Source: an uncultured Clostridia bacterium
GTDB lineage: Bacteria; Bacillota; Clostridia; Christensenellales; Borkfalkiaceae
NCBI GenBank assembly: GCA_947088135.1
Contig: CAMUFJ010000023.1
Coordinates: 1 to 27,798 of the forward strand
Length of the DNA stretch: 27,798 nucleotides
Direction: 5' to 3'
How positions within the stretch are numbered: the stretch's first letter is position 1; each line of letters starts with the position of its first letter. This document shows, one piece after another, positions 14,983 through 23,072 of this stretch. The notes under the pieces were generated by a model. It had not been told where the DNA came from. It did no database searches and saw only the letters and a list, made by a program, of their open reading frames with translations. The position numbers and the translations under genes are program-made.

Positions 14983-15386
14983 AATCGGTTCCTATTTTCT
15001 TTTTACTGTTGTGTTTGGCGCTTACGCTTTCGGCGTGCGACGTCGCTCAAATGAGCACTCTGCCCGAACTTACCAAACCGTATGCGGGCGTGTACAAGTG
15101 CGAAAGCATCATTTTGGGCGGGGAGGATATGACCGAGAAATTCTCCAAGCTCGATTTGGAACTGCGCTACAACGGCACTTTTGCGCTCAGCTACGAGGAT
15201 GAGTGGGGCGGAAAGGGCGAGTACCACGGCAATTACTCGGTAGACGGCGAGGCGGAGGAAATTACTTTTACGGCGCGCACGGGCGTTCGCAACGTATCCT
15301 TTACCTTTCCCATGGTGAAGGGCAGGGTGTTCGTCGATTACCGCTTTGGGAAAAAACTCCTGCACGCCGTGTTCGCCATGCCCTGA
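14961..15386 (+). CDS. Putative lipoprotein
   Basis: A 141-residue predicted lipoprotein. The signal peptide has a basic start (MMIKRICK), a hydrophobic core and a lipobox LSAC ending at Cys26, so the mature protein would be anchored to the outer face of the membrane. The mature part (about 115 residues) looks beta-rich. It has repeated aromatic and charged strands such as GVYKCESIILGGEDMTEKFSKLDLELRYNGTFALSYED and GKGEYHGNYSVDGEAEEITFTAR. This resembles small lipocalin-like or DUF-type domains that sense or bind ligands, but no family can be named safely. Start choice between ATG 14961 and 14964 is open. There is no ribosome site, and the start lies in a hairpin loop. It sits 58 bases after the redox protein gene. 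Confidence 0.75.
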   Translation: MMIKRICKSVPIFFLLLCLALTLSACDVAQMSTLPELTKPYAGVYKCESIILGGEDMTEKFSKLDLELRYNGTFALSYEDEWGGKGEYHGNYSVDGEAEEITFTARTGVRNVSFTFPMVKGRVFVDYRFGKKLLHAVFAMP

Positions 15387-15408
15387 TTCCGTCGCGGGTG
15401 AATATCTC

Positions 15409-15437
15409 TTGACACGACGCCCGTTTTGCGCTATAAT
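15409..15437 (+). promoter_or_regulatory. Consensus sigma-A promoter of the Mrp ATPase
   Basis: A perfect TTGACA (15409-15414), 17-bp spacer and perfect TATAAT (15432-15437), predicting strong constitutive expression. CGGAGGAG precedes the ATG at 15457. Confidence 0.93.
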
Positions 15438-15456
15438 ACGGGAAAACGGAGGAGCT

Positions 15457-16275
15457 ATGGCGGATTGTACACATGATTGCTCGACCTGCAAGAGCGATTG
15501 CGGTTCGAGGGAAAAGAAATCGTTTTTAAAAGCGTTGCACCCCGATGCACGGGTGAAAAAAGTGATCGCGGTCGCAAGCGGAAAGGGGGGCGTAGGGAAA
15601 TCGCTCGTTACCTCCCTGCTTGCGGTAAGAGCAATGGCGCACGGTTTGCGCGTTGCCGTATTGGACGCGGATATTACGGGTCCTTCCATACCCAAGCTGT
15701 TCGGCGTGCATGAGCGCGCGCGGGGCGAGGAGGGGGAAATTTATCCCGTTTACACCAAGAGCGGAATGCAGCTTATGTCTATGAACTGCTTATTGGAGCA
15801 CGAGGACGATCCCGTGGTTTGGCGCGGTTCGCTCATTTCGGGTGCGGTCACGCAGTTTTGGTCGGAGGTCGTTTGGAAGGACGTGGATATCATGTTCATC
15901 GATATGCCTCCCGGAACGGGCGACGTTCCGCTTTCGGTGTATCAGAGTATTCCGCTCGACGGAATCGTCGTCGTCACCACCCCGCAGGACTTGGTGGAAA
16001 CCATCGTGAAAAAAGCGGTGAAAATGGCGCGCCTCATGCAAGTGCCCGTTTTGGGTCTTGCCGAGAATATGAGCTATTTTGCCTGTCCCGACTGCGGAAA
16101 GCATTACGAGCTGTTCGGCGCGAGCAAGGCGGAAACGCTTGCCAAAACCTACGGCATTCCCGCGATCGCCCGTATCCCCGTCGATCCCGCGCTCACCCGT
16201 CTTGCGGACGGGGGCAAGATCGAGGAAGCGAATACCGACCCGCTCGCCGAAATTTATTTGCAAATTTCCAAATAA
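15457..16275 (+). CDS. Mrp/NBP35 family P-loop ATPase (iron-sulfur carrier)
   Basis: A 272-residue ATPase of the Mrp/NBP35/ApbC group, which binds and transfers iron-sulfur clusters to apo-proteins. The N-terminal Cys cluster is C-x3-C-x2-C-x3-C (Cys4, 8, 11, 15), as in NBP35-like proteins of Clostridia. The deviant Walker A SGKGGVGKS is at 41-49, with DADITGPSIPKLFG, the switch FIDMPPGTGD, and the CPDCG pair near residue 210 that carries the bridging cluster at the dimer interface. ATG 15457 follows CGGAGGAG and the consensus promoter, and is preferred over an in-frame codon at 15346 that lies inside the lipoprotein gene. Followed by a strong terminator. Confidence 0.94.
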   Translation: MADCTHDCSTCKSDCGSREKKSFLKALHPDARVKKVIAVASGKGGVGKSLVTSLLAVRAMAHGLRVAVLDADITGPSIPKLFGVHERARGEEGEIYPVYTKSGMQLMSMNCLLEHEDDPVVWRGSLISGAVTQFWSEVVWKDVDIMFIDMPPGTGDVPLSVYQSIPLDGIVVVTTPQDLVETIVKKAVKMARLMQVPVLGLAENMSYFACPDCGKHYELFGASKAETLAKTYGIPAIARIPVDPALTRLADGGKIEEANTDPLAEIYLQISK

Positions 16276-16287
16276 TTTTGAGAAACG

Positions 16288-16314
16288 AAAACCCCGCGCT
16301 CTGCGGGGTTTTTA
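16288..16314. terminator. Bidirectional terminator between Mrp and aldo/keto reductase genes
   Basis: AAAACCCCGC (16288-16297) pairs with GCGGGGTTTT (16303-16312) around GCTCT, with T-runs on both strands. It serves two convergent genes. Confidence 0.9.
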
Positions 16315-16340
16315 AAATAATGCGGTCGGATTTACCGATT

Positions 16341-17315
16341 TCACCCGATACGGCGGGAGAAGGGGTGATAGTCGAGAATGCGCTCTATTGTTTCGAGCAC
16401 GTCGTCGGAGAGTTGGAATCCGCTTGCTAAGGCGTTGCTTTTAAGCTGTTCGGGTCGGCTTGCGCCTGTAATTACCGACGATATTTGTTTTTTTCTTAAA
16501 ATCCAAGCCAGCGACAGCACGGAGAGGGGAACGCCGAGTTCGTTTGCGATCGGCAGGAGCTGTTCCACTTTGTCTAAGTTTTCTTCCGTGAGCAGGTTAT
16601 TGATTTGCTTGTCCGCCTGCCAAGTTGCGCGCGAACCCGCGGGGAGCGGTTGTCCTTTGCGGTACTTGCCCGTAAAAAGCCCCTGCGCGAGGGGGGAGAA
16701 GGGCACGATGCCCACGCCGTTTTGTTCGCAGATACCGATAATTTCGTCCTCGATGTAACGATCCGCCATGTTATACTGCGGTTGAATGACGCTCAAAGGT
16801 CGGAACCGATTTTCCTTGACGAGATGAAGCGCTTCGGTGATCTGCACGGGCGACCATTCGGAAACGCCGTAGTACAAAATTTTACCCGCGGAAACCATAT
16901 CGGAGAGCGCTTGCAAAGTTTCTTCGATGGGGGTCGTCGGATCGAAGCGGTGGCAAAAATACAAGTCGAGATAGTCGAGCTTCATGTTTTTCAGCGTTTG
17001 ATCGAGCTGTTCGACGATGTGCTTGCGCGAGAGCCCCCAATCGTTCGAGCCCTTCCCCATCGGGAAGAATACCTTGGAGGAAACGACGTATTCGCTTCGC
17101 GCGTGCTGTGAAAGGGCTTTGCCCAAAAAACGTTCCGCCGCTCCGCCCGAATATGCGTCCGCGCAGTCGAAAAAGTTGATTCCCAGATCGAACGCTGCGT
17201 TCACAGTTTGGAGCGCGGTCTTTTCCGCTTCCGTGCCCGAAAGGTCTGTTACCCAGCTTCCGAGCGCGACTTCGCTCAGCTTCAAGCCCCACTTGCCCAA
17301 ATTCCTGTATTTCAT
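16341..17315 (-). CDS. Aldo/keto reductase (Kv-beta-like)
   Basis: An NADPH-dependent TIM-barrel oxidoreductase, 324 residues. The catalytic tetrad is visible: Asp50 and Tyr55 in FFDCADAYSGG, Lys81 in VVSSKVF, and His122 in LYFCHRFD. GVSEWSPVQITEAL, VIQPQYNMADR, VPFSPLAQGLFTGKYR and the C-terminal VITGASRPEQLKSN are typical of the AKR6/AKR11-like group that includes potassium-channel beta subunits. The start at 17315 follows GGGGGAATT. The gene is 19 bases after the antiporter gene and probably shares its transcript. The substrate is unknown. Confidence 0.93.
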   Translation of the reverse strand: MKYRNLGKWGLKLSEVALGSWVTDLSGTEAEKTALQTVNAAFDLGINFFDCADAYSGGAAERFLGKALSQHARSEYVVSSKVFFPMGKGSNDWGLSRKHIVEQLDQTLKNMKLDYLDLYFCHRFDPTTPIEETLQALSDMVSAGKILYYGVSEWSPVQITEALHLVKENRFRPLSVIQPQYNMADRYIEDEIIGICEQNGVGIVPFSPLAQGLFTGKYRKGQPLPAGSRATWQADKQINNLLTEENLDKVEQLLPIANELGVPLSVLSLAWILRKKQISSVITGASRPEQLKSNALASGFQLSDDVLETIERILDYHPFSRRIG

Positions 17316-17334
17316 AATTCCCCCAAGAATTTTT

Positions 17335-18606
17335 TTATCTCGCGTCGAAGTCCTCGCCCCAATGCTCGGGCGCGGGGATAGGCTTCTTTTTTTCCTCCCT
17401 GCGGTACGACCATTTGAGCAAAATGGGCGTAAGAATGGAGGAAATTAAAATGATGAGAATGATGAAGGGGTAGATGCCCGGTTCTACGAGCCCGTTTTGC
17501 ACGCCTTTGTCCGTACAGATGAGCACGACCTCCGCGCGCACCATCATACCGAGTCCCACGCGGAAGCTGTCGTTCCAAGAGAATTTGCAAATTTTTGCGC
17601 CCGTGCCGCAACCGATGAGCTTTCCCGCAAGCGCGGCAACCACGAACACGGCTCCGAACGCCAAAAACTGCAAATCGATCCGGCTGAAATATTCGATGTT
17701 GGAAATGCCGATATTCGCAAAGAAGATGGGCGAGAAAATGAGATAGCCCATGGTATCCACTTTTGATTCCACGTAAGGAGTTTCGCTGAGCGTTCCGCCG
17801 AGCAGGATTCCCGCAATGTATGCGCCCGTAATGTCCGCCACGCCGAAAACCTTTTCCGCAACGTAGGCGTAGAGGAAGCAAGTCGCAAGCGAAATGATGG
17901 GGACACGGCGGTTGTGGGGCGCGCGGCGCTCCATGAGGTCGAAGAGCTTTCTCAACCCCACGCCGACTGCGATCGCGGCAACAAAGAACACGACGATCTT
18001 GATGACGACGAGCCCCGCATTGGGCGAAAACCAATCCCAACCGCCTTCTCCGCCCGACGAGAAGCCCGTTAAAACGGATAGAATGATGATGCCGATAACG
18101 TCGTCGATGACCGCCGCCGCGATGATGGACGCGCCCACCTTGCTGTCGAGCTTGCCCATTTCTTTGAGCACCGCCACGGTGACGGATACGGAGGTCGCGG
18201 TGAGAATCGCGCCGTAAAAGAGGTTGGAAAGGACGTTTTCAAAGCCGAAGAAGACGGACGCGGCGAGCCAACCGAAGAACATGGGCACGGCAACGCCCAT
18301 TGCGGTGATGACGAGCGAGGCGACCCCTGTTTGGCGGAGCTTTTTCAAATCCGTCCCCAAACCTGCGGAGAACATGATGAGAACCACGCCGATTTTGCTG
18401 AGCACTTGCAAAACAAAGCGCACTTCGTCGCCGAAGAACGCTTCCTGCAAGGGAGCCCAAGGGATAAATTTCAAAAGCCCGATCAAAATGCCCGCAACGA
18501 GCATTCCGATCACGGCGGGCATTCCGCACTTGTGCGTGCCCAAGCCCATGAGTTTGGAGAATAACAAGATGACCGCAAGCGGTAACAAAAGTTCGTAAGC
18601 TTCCAT
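17335..18606 (-). CDS. Cation:proton antiporter (CPA2 family)
   Basis: A membrane exchanger of the monovalent cation:proton antiporter-2 family, with about 12 hydrophobic segments over 423 residues. The ion-binding pair is in AAAVIDDVIGI; other family segments are LMFSAGLGTDLKKL, GAILTATSVSVTVAVLKEMGKL, and ADITGAYIAGILLGGT. No RCK/TrkA nucleotide-binding domain follows, so regulation by such a domain is lacking. The cytoplasmic tail is short and charged. The start is placed at ATG 18606 because the ATG at 18621 overlaps the -10 box. The resulting leader would be only about 6 bases without a ribosome site. It likely helps pH or Na+/K+ homeostasis, and precedes the aldo/keto reductase gene. 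Confidence 0.88.
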   Translation of the reverse strand: MEAYELLLPLAVILLFSKLMGLGTHKCGMPAVIGMLVAGILIGLLKFIPWAPLQEAFFGDEVRFVLQVLSKIGVVLIMFSAGLGTDLKKLRQTGVASLVITAMGVAVPMFFGWLAASVFFGFENVLSNLFYGAILTATSVSVTVAVLKEMGKLDSKVGASIIAAAVIDDVIGIIILSVLTGFSSGGEGGWDWFSPNAGLVVIKIVVFFVAAIAVGVGLRKLFDLMERRAPHNRRVPIISLATCFLYAYVAEKVFGVADITGAYIAGILLGGTLSETPYVESKVDTMGYLIFSPIFFANIGISNIEYFSRIDLQFLAFGAVFVVAALAGKLIGCGTGAKICKFSWNDSFRVGLGMMVRAEVVLICTDKGVQNGLVEPGIYPFIILIILISSILTPILLKWSYRREEKKKPIPAPEHWGEDFDAR

Positions 18607-18619
18607 AATTGCGAATACC

Positions 18620-18647
18620 ATTATAGCCCTTTTATAAAAAAAAGCAA
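18620..18647 (-). promoter_or_regulatory. Promoter of the antiporter gene (ultra-short leader)
   Basis: On the minus strand: TTGCTT (18647-18642), 16-bp spacer, perfect TATAAT (18625-18620). The ATG at 18606 begins 13 bases after the -10 box. Confidence 0.65.
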
Positions 18648-18709
18648 CTTTTTTTCGGGGAAAGAATCAATTTTTCTTTATAATTATGTAAGACGCGCGC
18701 GAAGTGCGC

Positions 18710-18738
18710 TTGTCATTTTATCGGAGTTGTGGTATAAT
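18710..18738 (+). promoter_or_regulatory. Promoter of the mrnC-rlmB-sigH-dnaX unit (ultra-short leader)
   Basis: TTGTCA (18710-18715), 17-bp spacer, perfect TATAAT (18733-18738). The first ATG is at 18751, so the leader would be about 6 bases. Confidence 0.78.
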
Positions 18739-18750
18739 GAACGGTGAATT

Positions 18751-19149
18751 ATGATGCGGTTTTTTTCCGAGCCCGTCGAAAGGGACAGGGCGCAGCAAAT
18801 GAATTCCGTCGTGCTGGCGTTTGTGGGCGACGCGGTGTACACTCTCCTCGTACGCGAAAAGCTCTCTTTGGAGGGCGGAACGGATACGGGCGAGCTGAAC
18901 AGGCGGGCGTCCGAGCTTGTTTCCGCACACGGGCAAAGCGATTCTTTGGAGCGCATTCTGCCCCGCTTGACCGAAGAGGAAGAGGGAATCTTCCGCCGCG
19001 GGCGCAACGCCAAAAAGGCTACGAGGAGCAAGCACGCGACCGTGGGCGAATACGTGCGTTCCACGGGTTTCGAGGCGCTCATCGGGTATTTGTATTTGAC
19101 GGGACAGAACGAGAGGATCCGCGAACTATTTTTCGGGGACGAAACGTAA
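18751..19149 (+). CDS. mrnC: Mini-ribonuclease 3
   Basis: A short RNase III-like nuclease without the double-stranded RNA-binding domain, known in Bacillus subtilis to mature 23S rRNA ends. It has 132 residues. The RNase III core is visible as VVLAFVGDAVYTLLVREKL, carrying the catalytic Asp, then LVSAHGQSDSLERIL, EGIFRRGRNAKK and STGFEALIGYLYLTGQ, carrying the catalytic Glu. The upstream bases GGTGA at 18743-18747 are the only ribosome-site-like sequence; ATG 18751 or 18754 could be used. The location just before rlmB is conserved in Firmicutes and supports the call. Confidence 0.92.
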   Translation: MMRFFSEPVERDRAQQMNSVVLAFVGDAVYTLLVREKLSLEGGTDTGELNRRASELVSAHGQSDSLERILPRLTEEEEGIFRRGRNAKKATRSKHATVGEYVRSTGFEALIGYLYLTGQNERIRELFFGDET

Positions 19150-19153
19150 AAGT

Positions 19154-19861
19154 ATGAAAACGGAAGGCAGGAACGCAGTTTTAGAACTGCTCAAAACGGA
19201 TAAAACGGTAGAAAAGCTCCTCATCGAAAAGGGGGGGCAGGGCACGCTCGGGAAGATTTTTGCGGAGGCGCGCAAAAAAGGGATCCGCGTGCAGTTTGTA
19301 GACCGCGCCGTGTTGGATCGGGAAAGCGCGGATAAGCGTCATCAGGGCGTGATCGCCTTTTCCACCGATTTCGTGTATGCGGAGCTCCACGAGCTTCTGG
19401 GGAACGAGGAAAGCCTCATCGTGCTTTGCGACGGGGTGGAGGACGTTCATAATCTCGGCAGTATTCTGCGGGTCGCGGAGTGCGCGGGGGCGGACGGCGT
19501 GGTGATCCCCAAGGCGAAGGGCGCTACGGTCACGGAGGCGGTCGTCCGCATTTCGGCAGGTGCGGCGGAGCATATTGCGGTCGCGAAAGTCCCCTCCATT
19601 CCCTATGCCGTCGAGGAGCTTAAAAAGTACGGGTATTGGATCTACGCATTGGAAGCGGGCGGGGAGAATATATGGCAGGAAAAACTCTCGGGCAAAGTCG
19701 CGCTCGTCGTGGGCGGGGAGGACAGCGGTGTAAGGCGCACCACGCTCGGCGCGTGCGATAAAGTGCTGTCGATTCCGCTGTACGGGAAGGTGAACTCCCT
19801 CAACGCGTCCGTCGCGCTCGGGATCGCCGTTTACGAGGTGGCGCGTGCAAGGAAACCGTGA
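19154..19861 (+). CDS. rlmB: 23S rRNA (guanosine-2'-O-)-methyltransferase (TrmH/SpoU family)
   Basis: A SPOUT-class, SAM-dependent 2'-O-ribose methyltransferase of 235 residues. The N-terminal substrate-binding domain (1-80) begins EGRNAVLELLK and ends with RHQGVIAF. The knotted catalytic domain follows, with DGVEDVHNLGSILRVAECAG (catalytic Arg, Asn), LVVGGEDSGVRRTT, and the knot IPLYGKVNSLNASVALGIAVYEV. It lies 4 bases after mrnC and overlaps the sigma factor gene by 17 bases. The order mrnC-rlmB-sigH matches Bacillus and Clostridia, where a YacP-like gene often lies between rlmB and sigH; that gene is missing here. Exact rRNA target is inferred. Confidence 0.92.
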   Translation: MKTEGRNAVLELLKTDKTVEKLLIEKGGQGTLGKIFAEARKKGIRVQFVDRAVLDRESADKRHQGVIAFSTDFVYAELHELLGNEESLIVLCDGVEDVHNLGSILRVAECAGADGVVIPKAKGATVTEAVVRISAGAAEHIAVAKVPSIPYAVEELKKYGYWIYALEAGGENIWQEKLSGKVALVVGGEDSGVRRTTLGACDKVLSIPLYGKVNSLNASVALGIAVYEVARARKP

Positions 19862-20405
19862 AAAGGACGAGGCGCTCGTACTGAGGGCGCGGGCGGGCGA
19901 GAGCGATGCGACAGAGGAACTGCTGCTTCGCTATAAAGACGTGGTGCGCGCGATCGCGCGCCGTCACACCTTCCGCGGAAGCGGGAGCGGCGAAACGGAG
20001 GATTTGGTGCAGGAGGGAATGATCGGGCTTTATACGGCGATCGACACCTTCCGGGCGGATCGCGGAAAGACCTTTAAAAATTTTGCCTACTTGTGCGTGA
20101 GGGGGCGTATCATCGACGCCTACCGTTCCAACCTGCGCAGCGTGACCTTGGACGGGGGGGAATTCGACTTCGATTCCCTTGCGGAGGGCACGACCCCCGA
20201 GGATTCTCTTCTCTACGACGAGTCGAACACAGAATTCCGAAACAAGTTGTTAAAATCGCTTTCCGACCTCGAATTCCGAGTGGTCACGCTGTATTTGGAA
20301 GGTATGAGCTATTCCGCGATCGCCGAGCTTACGGGCAAGGACATGAAGAGCATCGACAACGCCTTGGCGCGCGCCAAGAAAAAATTACAAAAATCCTTTT
20401 CTTAA
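19845..20405 (+). CDS. sigH: RNA polymerase sigma factor, SigH-like
   Basis: A 186-residue sigma-70 family factor. Region 2 is clear in ETEDLVQEGMIGLYTAIDTFRADRGKTFKNFAYLCVRGRIIDAYR, which covers core binding and -10 recognition. Region 4 is LSDLEFRVVTLYLEGMSYSAIAELTGKDMKSIDNALARAKKKL, with the helix-turn-helix for -35 contact. The GTG at 19845 is used, with GAGGTG just upstream and a 17-base overlap with rlmB. Position after rlmB is that of sigH (spo0H) in Firmicutes, where it controls transition-state and early sporulation genes. It is somewhat shorter than the Bacillus protein (218 residues). Whether this organism sporulates cannot be told from this window. Confidence 0.87.
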   Translation: MQGNREKDEALVLRARAGESDATEELLLRYKDVVRAIARRHTFRGSGSGETEDLVQEGMIGLYTAIDTFRADRGKTFKNFAYLCVRGRIIDAYRSNLRSVTLDGGEFDFDSLAEGTTPEDSLLYDESNTEFRNKLLKSLSDLEFRVVTLYLEGMSYSAIAELTGKDMKSIDNALARAKKKLQKSFS

Positions 20406-20432
20406 AGATAACCCCACAAGGAGGGCTGCGCA

Positions 20433-22121
20433 ATGGCGCATATATCGCTTTATCGTCGGTTCCGTCCGTCCACCTTCGACGAAATGGTGCGGCAGGAGCA
20501 CGTCGTCAGAGTGCTGAAAAACCAAATCGAGCAGAACACGGCGGGGCACGCCTATCTATTCTGCGGTCCGCGCGGAACGGGCAAGACGAGCGTTGCGCGC
20601 ATCTTTGCGCGTGCGGTCAACTGCGAACACCCCGTAAACGGCTCGCCCTGCGGGAAGTGCGCCGTCTGCCGTGCGATTGCCGACGGCTCGCTCGACGTGA
20701 CGGAAATCGACGCCGCTTCCAACAACGGCGTGAACGAAATGCGCGATTTGCGCGAAAAGGTGCAGTATCCGCCCGTTACGGGAAGATATAAAGTGTATAT
20801 CATCGACGAGGTGCATATGCTTACGGACAGTGCGTTTAACGCCCTGTTAAAGACCCTCGAAGAACCGCCCGCGCACGCCATATTCATTTTGGCGACCACC
20901 GAACCGCACAAGATCCCCGCCACTATTTTGTCCCGCTGTATGCGGTTGGACTTTAAGCTCATACCCGCCGAGGACTTGGAAAAGCATCTTGCTTCCGTAC
21001 TCGAAGCGATTGGGAAAGAGTACGAGCCGGAGGCGGTTTCCGCCATTGCCCGCGCGGGTGCGGGAAGCGATCGGGATATGCTCTCCATTGCCGAAACCTG
21101 TATCGCCTACGACGAAAAACTCACCTATTCCGCAGTGACTGCGGCGCTCGGGGCGGCGGATTTCAAGACGACCTCTAAGCTTGCGGAGGCGATGCTCCAC
21201 GGCGATATGCCCACCGCGCTCTATCATACGGAAATCATTCTTTCGGAGGGCAAGGCGGTCGGCGTTTTGGTGCGCGATTTGATGGAGCTCCTTTCCGAGA
21301 TCACCGTAACGATGACCTGCCAAAACGCGCAGAAACTGCTTGCGCTTCCCAAAGACCTGTTCGGGCGGGTCAAGGAAATCGCGGACGGCGCGGACGGACG
21401 CGCGGTGCTTCGCGCGACGGAGCTTCTTAGCAAAACGGAAACGGAAATGCGTTTTGCGTCCTCTCCCCGTATACTGTTGGAAACGGCGATCATGCGAATC
21501 GCCATGCCCGAAACGGAACTCAGCGCGGAGGCGCTTCACGTTCGCCTCAACGAGCTGGAACGCAGGCTTGCGGGTACGCCCATGCCGCTTGCGGAGGCGT
21601 ATGCGGAGCCTGTAAGCGAAGCCCCCGCACCTGCCAAAAAGCAAAAGAAGGAGGAGCTTCCGTCCGAAACCAATTACGACGAACCGCCTCCTCTCGAAGA
21701 GGAACCCGTGTTCGACGATCCGTTCGAGCAGCAGGAACAGCCCAAGAGCGTTTCTCCCCGCCGAGAAGAAAAGCCTGCGCCCGTCGCGGAGCCCGTCGGC
21801 GGAGAAAGACCGACGGCGGAGGTGGCGTTCGGCAAGTTTATGCGGACGCTCAGAAAGACGAGCCGTAACGGCGTGCTCTTTACTATGTGTACCGATTTGG
21901 TCCCGTTCTACGAGGGGGACGTTTTGGTGCTCGTGACCGACGTGGAAACGATCGCGCGCTCTTTAAACAGGGAGGAGCACCGCAAGATCATGGCGGACAC
22001 CTTCGCTCTTGTGGGCGTTACCGCGTTCGAGGTGCGTCAAAACAAACCGCGGGAAAAGAGCGCGGATGCGGTCGGGGAACTGAAAAAGAATTTTTCGAAA
22101 TATTCGGTTGAGGTCAAATAA
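20433..22121 (+). CDS. dnaX: DNA polymerase III subunit gamma/tau
   Basis: The clamp-loader ATPase that loads the sliding clamp and ties the replisome together; 562 residues. The AAA+ core starts SLYRRFRPSTFDEMVRQEHV. Walker A is GPRGTGKT, then the zinc module NCEHPVNGSPCGKCAVC, the Walker B VYIIDEVHML, the sensor and arginine-finger region LATTEPHKIPATILSRC, and domain III. Residues about 385-460 form a Pro/Glu-rich linker, followed by a small C-terminal domain for other polymerase parts. AAGGAGG precedes the ATG. No convincing frameshift signal for a short gamma form is seen. It is 27 bases after sigH and 12 bases before ybaB. Confidence 0.96.
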   Translation: MAHISLYRRFRPSTFDEMVRQEHVVRVLKNQIEQNTAGHAYLFCGPRGTGKTSVARIFARAVNCEHPVNGSPCGKCAVCRAIADGSLDVTEIDAASNNGVNEMRDLREKVQYPPVTGRYKVYIIDEVHMLTDSAFNALLKTLEEPPAHAIFILATTEPHKIPATILSRCMRLDFKLIPAEDLEKHLASVLEAIGKEYEPEAVSAIARAGAGSDRDMLSIAETCIAYDEKLTYSAVTAALGAADFKTTSKLAEAMLHGDMPTALYHTEIILSEGKAVGVLVRDLMELLSEITVTMTCQNAQKLLALPKDLFGRVKEIADGADGRAVLRATELLSKTETEMRFASSPRILLETAIMRIAMPETELSAEALHVRLNELERRLAGTPMPLAEAYAEPVSEAPAPAKKQKKEELPSETNYDEPPPLEEEPVFDDPFEQQEQPKSVSPRREEKPAPVAEPVGGERPTAEVAFGKFMRTLRKTSRNGVLFTMCTDLVPFYEGDVLVLVTDVETIARSLNREEHRKIMADTFALVGVTAFEVRQNKPREKSADAVGELKKNFSKYSVEVK

Positions 22122-22133
22122 AAGGAGGAAATC

Positions 22134-22469
22134 ATGGCAGGATTCAATAAAGGCGGAATGGGGGGCGCGGGAATGCAGAACCTCATGAAGCAGGCGCAGA
22201 AGATGCAGGAGGAGATGAAGGAAACGGAGAAACTCCTCGACGATTGGGAAATCGTAGGCACGGCGGGCGGCGAGGCGGTCGTCGTGTATATGAACGCGAA
22301 AAAGATCATCGACGGCATCGAAATCGACAAATCGGTCATCGATCCCGAGGACGAGGAAATGCTGGAAGACCTCATTGTCGCCGCAATTAACGACGGGTAT
22401 AAAAAGGCGGACGAGGTGTATCAGGAGAAAATGGGAAAATTCGGCAACATGGGCGGAGGGCTCTTTTAA
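22134..22469 (+). CDS. YbaB/EbfC family nucleoid-associated protein
   Basis: A 111-residue DNA-binding protein of the YbaB/EbfC family, which forms tweezer-like dimers and coats DNA. The N-terminus is rich in Gly and Met (MAGFNKGGMGGAGMQNLMKQ), followed by the helix AQKMQEEMKETEKLLDDWEIVGTAGGEAVVVYMNAKK and the C-terminal helix EDLIVAAINDGYKKADEVYQEKMG, ending in Gly-rich residues. The placement between dnaX and recR is a classical bacterial cluster. The ribosome site is AAAGGAGG, and recR follows with no gap. Confidence 0.95.
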   Translation: MAGFNKGGMGGAGMQNLMKQAQKMQEEMKETEKLLDDWEIVGTAGGEAVVVYMNAKKIIDGIEIDKSVIDPEDEEMLEDLIVAAINDGYKKADEVYQEKMGKFGNMGGGLF

Positions 22470-23063
22470 GTGGAAGTTTTTATCGAGCCCATCGGCAGGC
22501 TCATGAACGAGTTTTCCAAACTCCCCGGCGTGGGGCAAAAAACGGCGCAACGGTACGCCTACCGCATCATCAATATGTCGGAGAGCGAGGCGCGCGCCTT
22601 TGCGGACGCGATCGTAAACGTAAAGCGCAAGGTGCGCTTTTGCAAGGTTTGCGGGAACTTTACGGAGGAGGAGATCTGCAACGTCTGTAAGACGCGCGAC
22701 AAGTCCGTCATTTGCGTCGTGAAAGAACCTAAGGACGTGATCGCGCTCGAAAAGGTTCACGAATTCAAGGGCGTTTATCATGTGTTGCACGGCGTTATCG
22801 ACCCCATGAACGGCGTTACGCCCAACGATATCCGCATTAAAGAATTGCTTGCCCGCGTGGGCGAGGGGAACGTAAAGGAAGTGATCATGGCGACCAATCC
22901 CGACGTGGAGGGCGAGGCGACCGCAATGTACATTGCAAGGCTGTTAAAACCGCTCGGCATCACCGTTTCCCGCATCTCCCGCGGAGTGCCCGTCGGTTCG
23001 GAGCTCGAATACGCCGACGAAGTGACTCTTGCGCGCGCGCTCATCGAGCGAAAAGAGATTTAA
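22470..23063 (+). CDS. recR: Recombination mediator RecR
   Basis: A recombinational repair protein that, with RecO and RecF, loads RecA at gaps; 197 residues. Domains in order: helix-hairpin-helix LPGVGQKTAQRYAYR, the four-Cys zinc finger CKVCGNFTEEEICNVC, and the TOPRIM domain ICVVKEPKDVIALEK with FKGVYHVLHGVIDPMNG, then the Walker-like C-terminal segment IARLLKPLGITVSRISRGVPVGSELEYADEVTLARAL. The start is GTG 22470, directly after the ybaB stop, with GGAGGG 9 bases upstream; this initiation suggests coupled translation. gpsA follows after 9 bases. Confidence 0.96.
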   Translation: MEVFIEPIGRLMNEFSKLPGVGQKTAQRYAYRIINMSESEARAFADAIVNVKRKVRFCKVCGNFTEEEICNVCKTRDKSVICVVKEPKDVIALEKVHEFKGVYHVLHGVIDPMNGVTPNDIRIKELLARVGEGNVKEVIMATNPDVEGEATAMYIARLLKPLGITVSRISRGVPVGSELEYADEVTLARALIERKEI

Positions 23064-23072
23064 GGGGTAAGT

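Noticed and set aside
18607..18621. Upstream ATG (18621) as antiporter start
   Set aside because: This ATG overlaps the -10 box of the only promoter seen, so it would not be transcribed.
21636..21665. A-rich stretch in dnaX as a programmed frameshift site for a short gamma subunit
   Set aside because: The in-frame run is C AAA AAG rather than a full slippery heptamer. No stimulating stem is seen, and the -1 frame stays open for a long way, so no short product would result.
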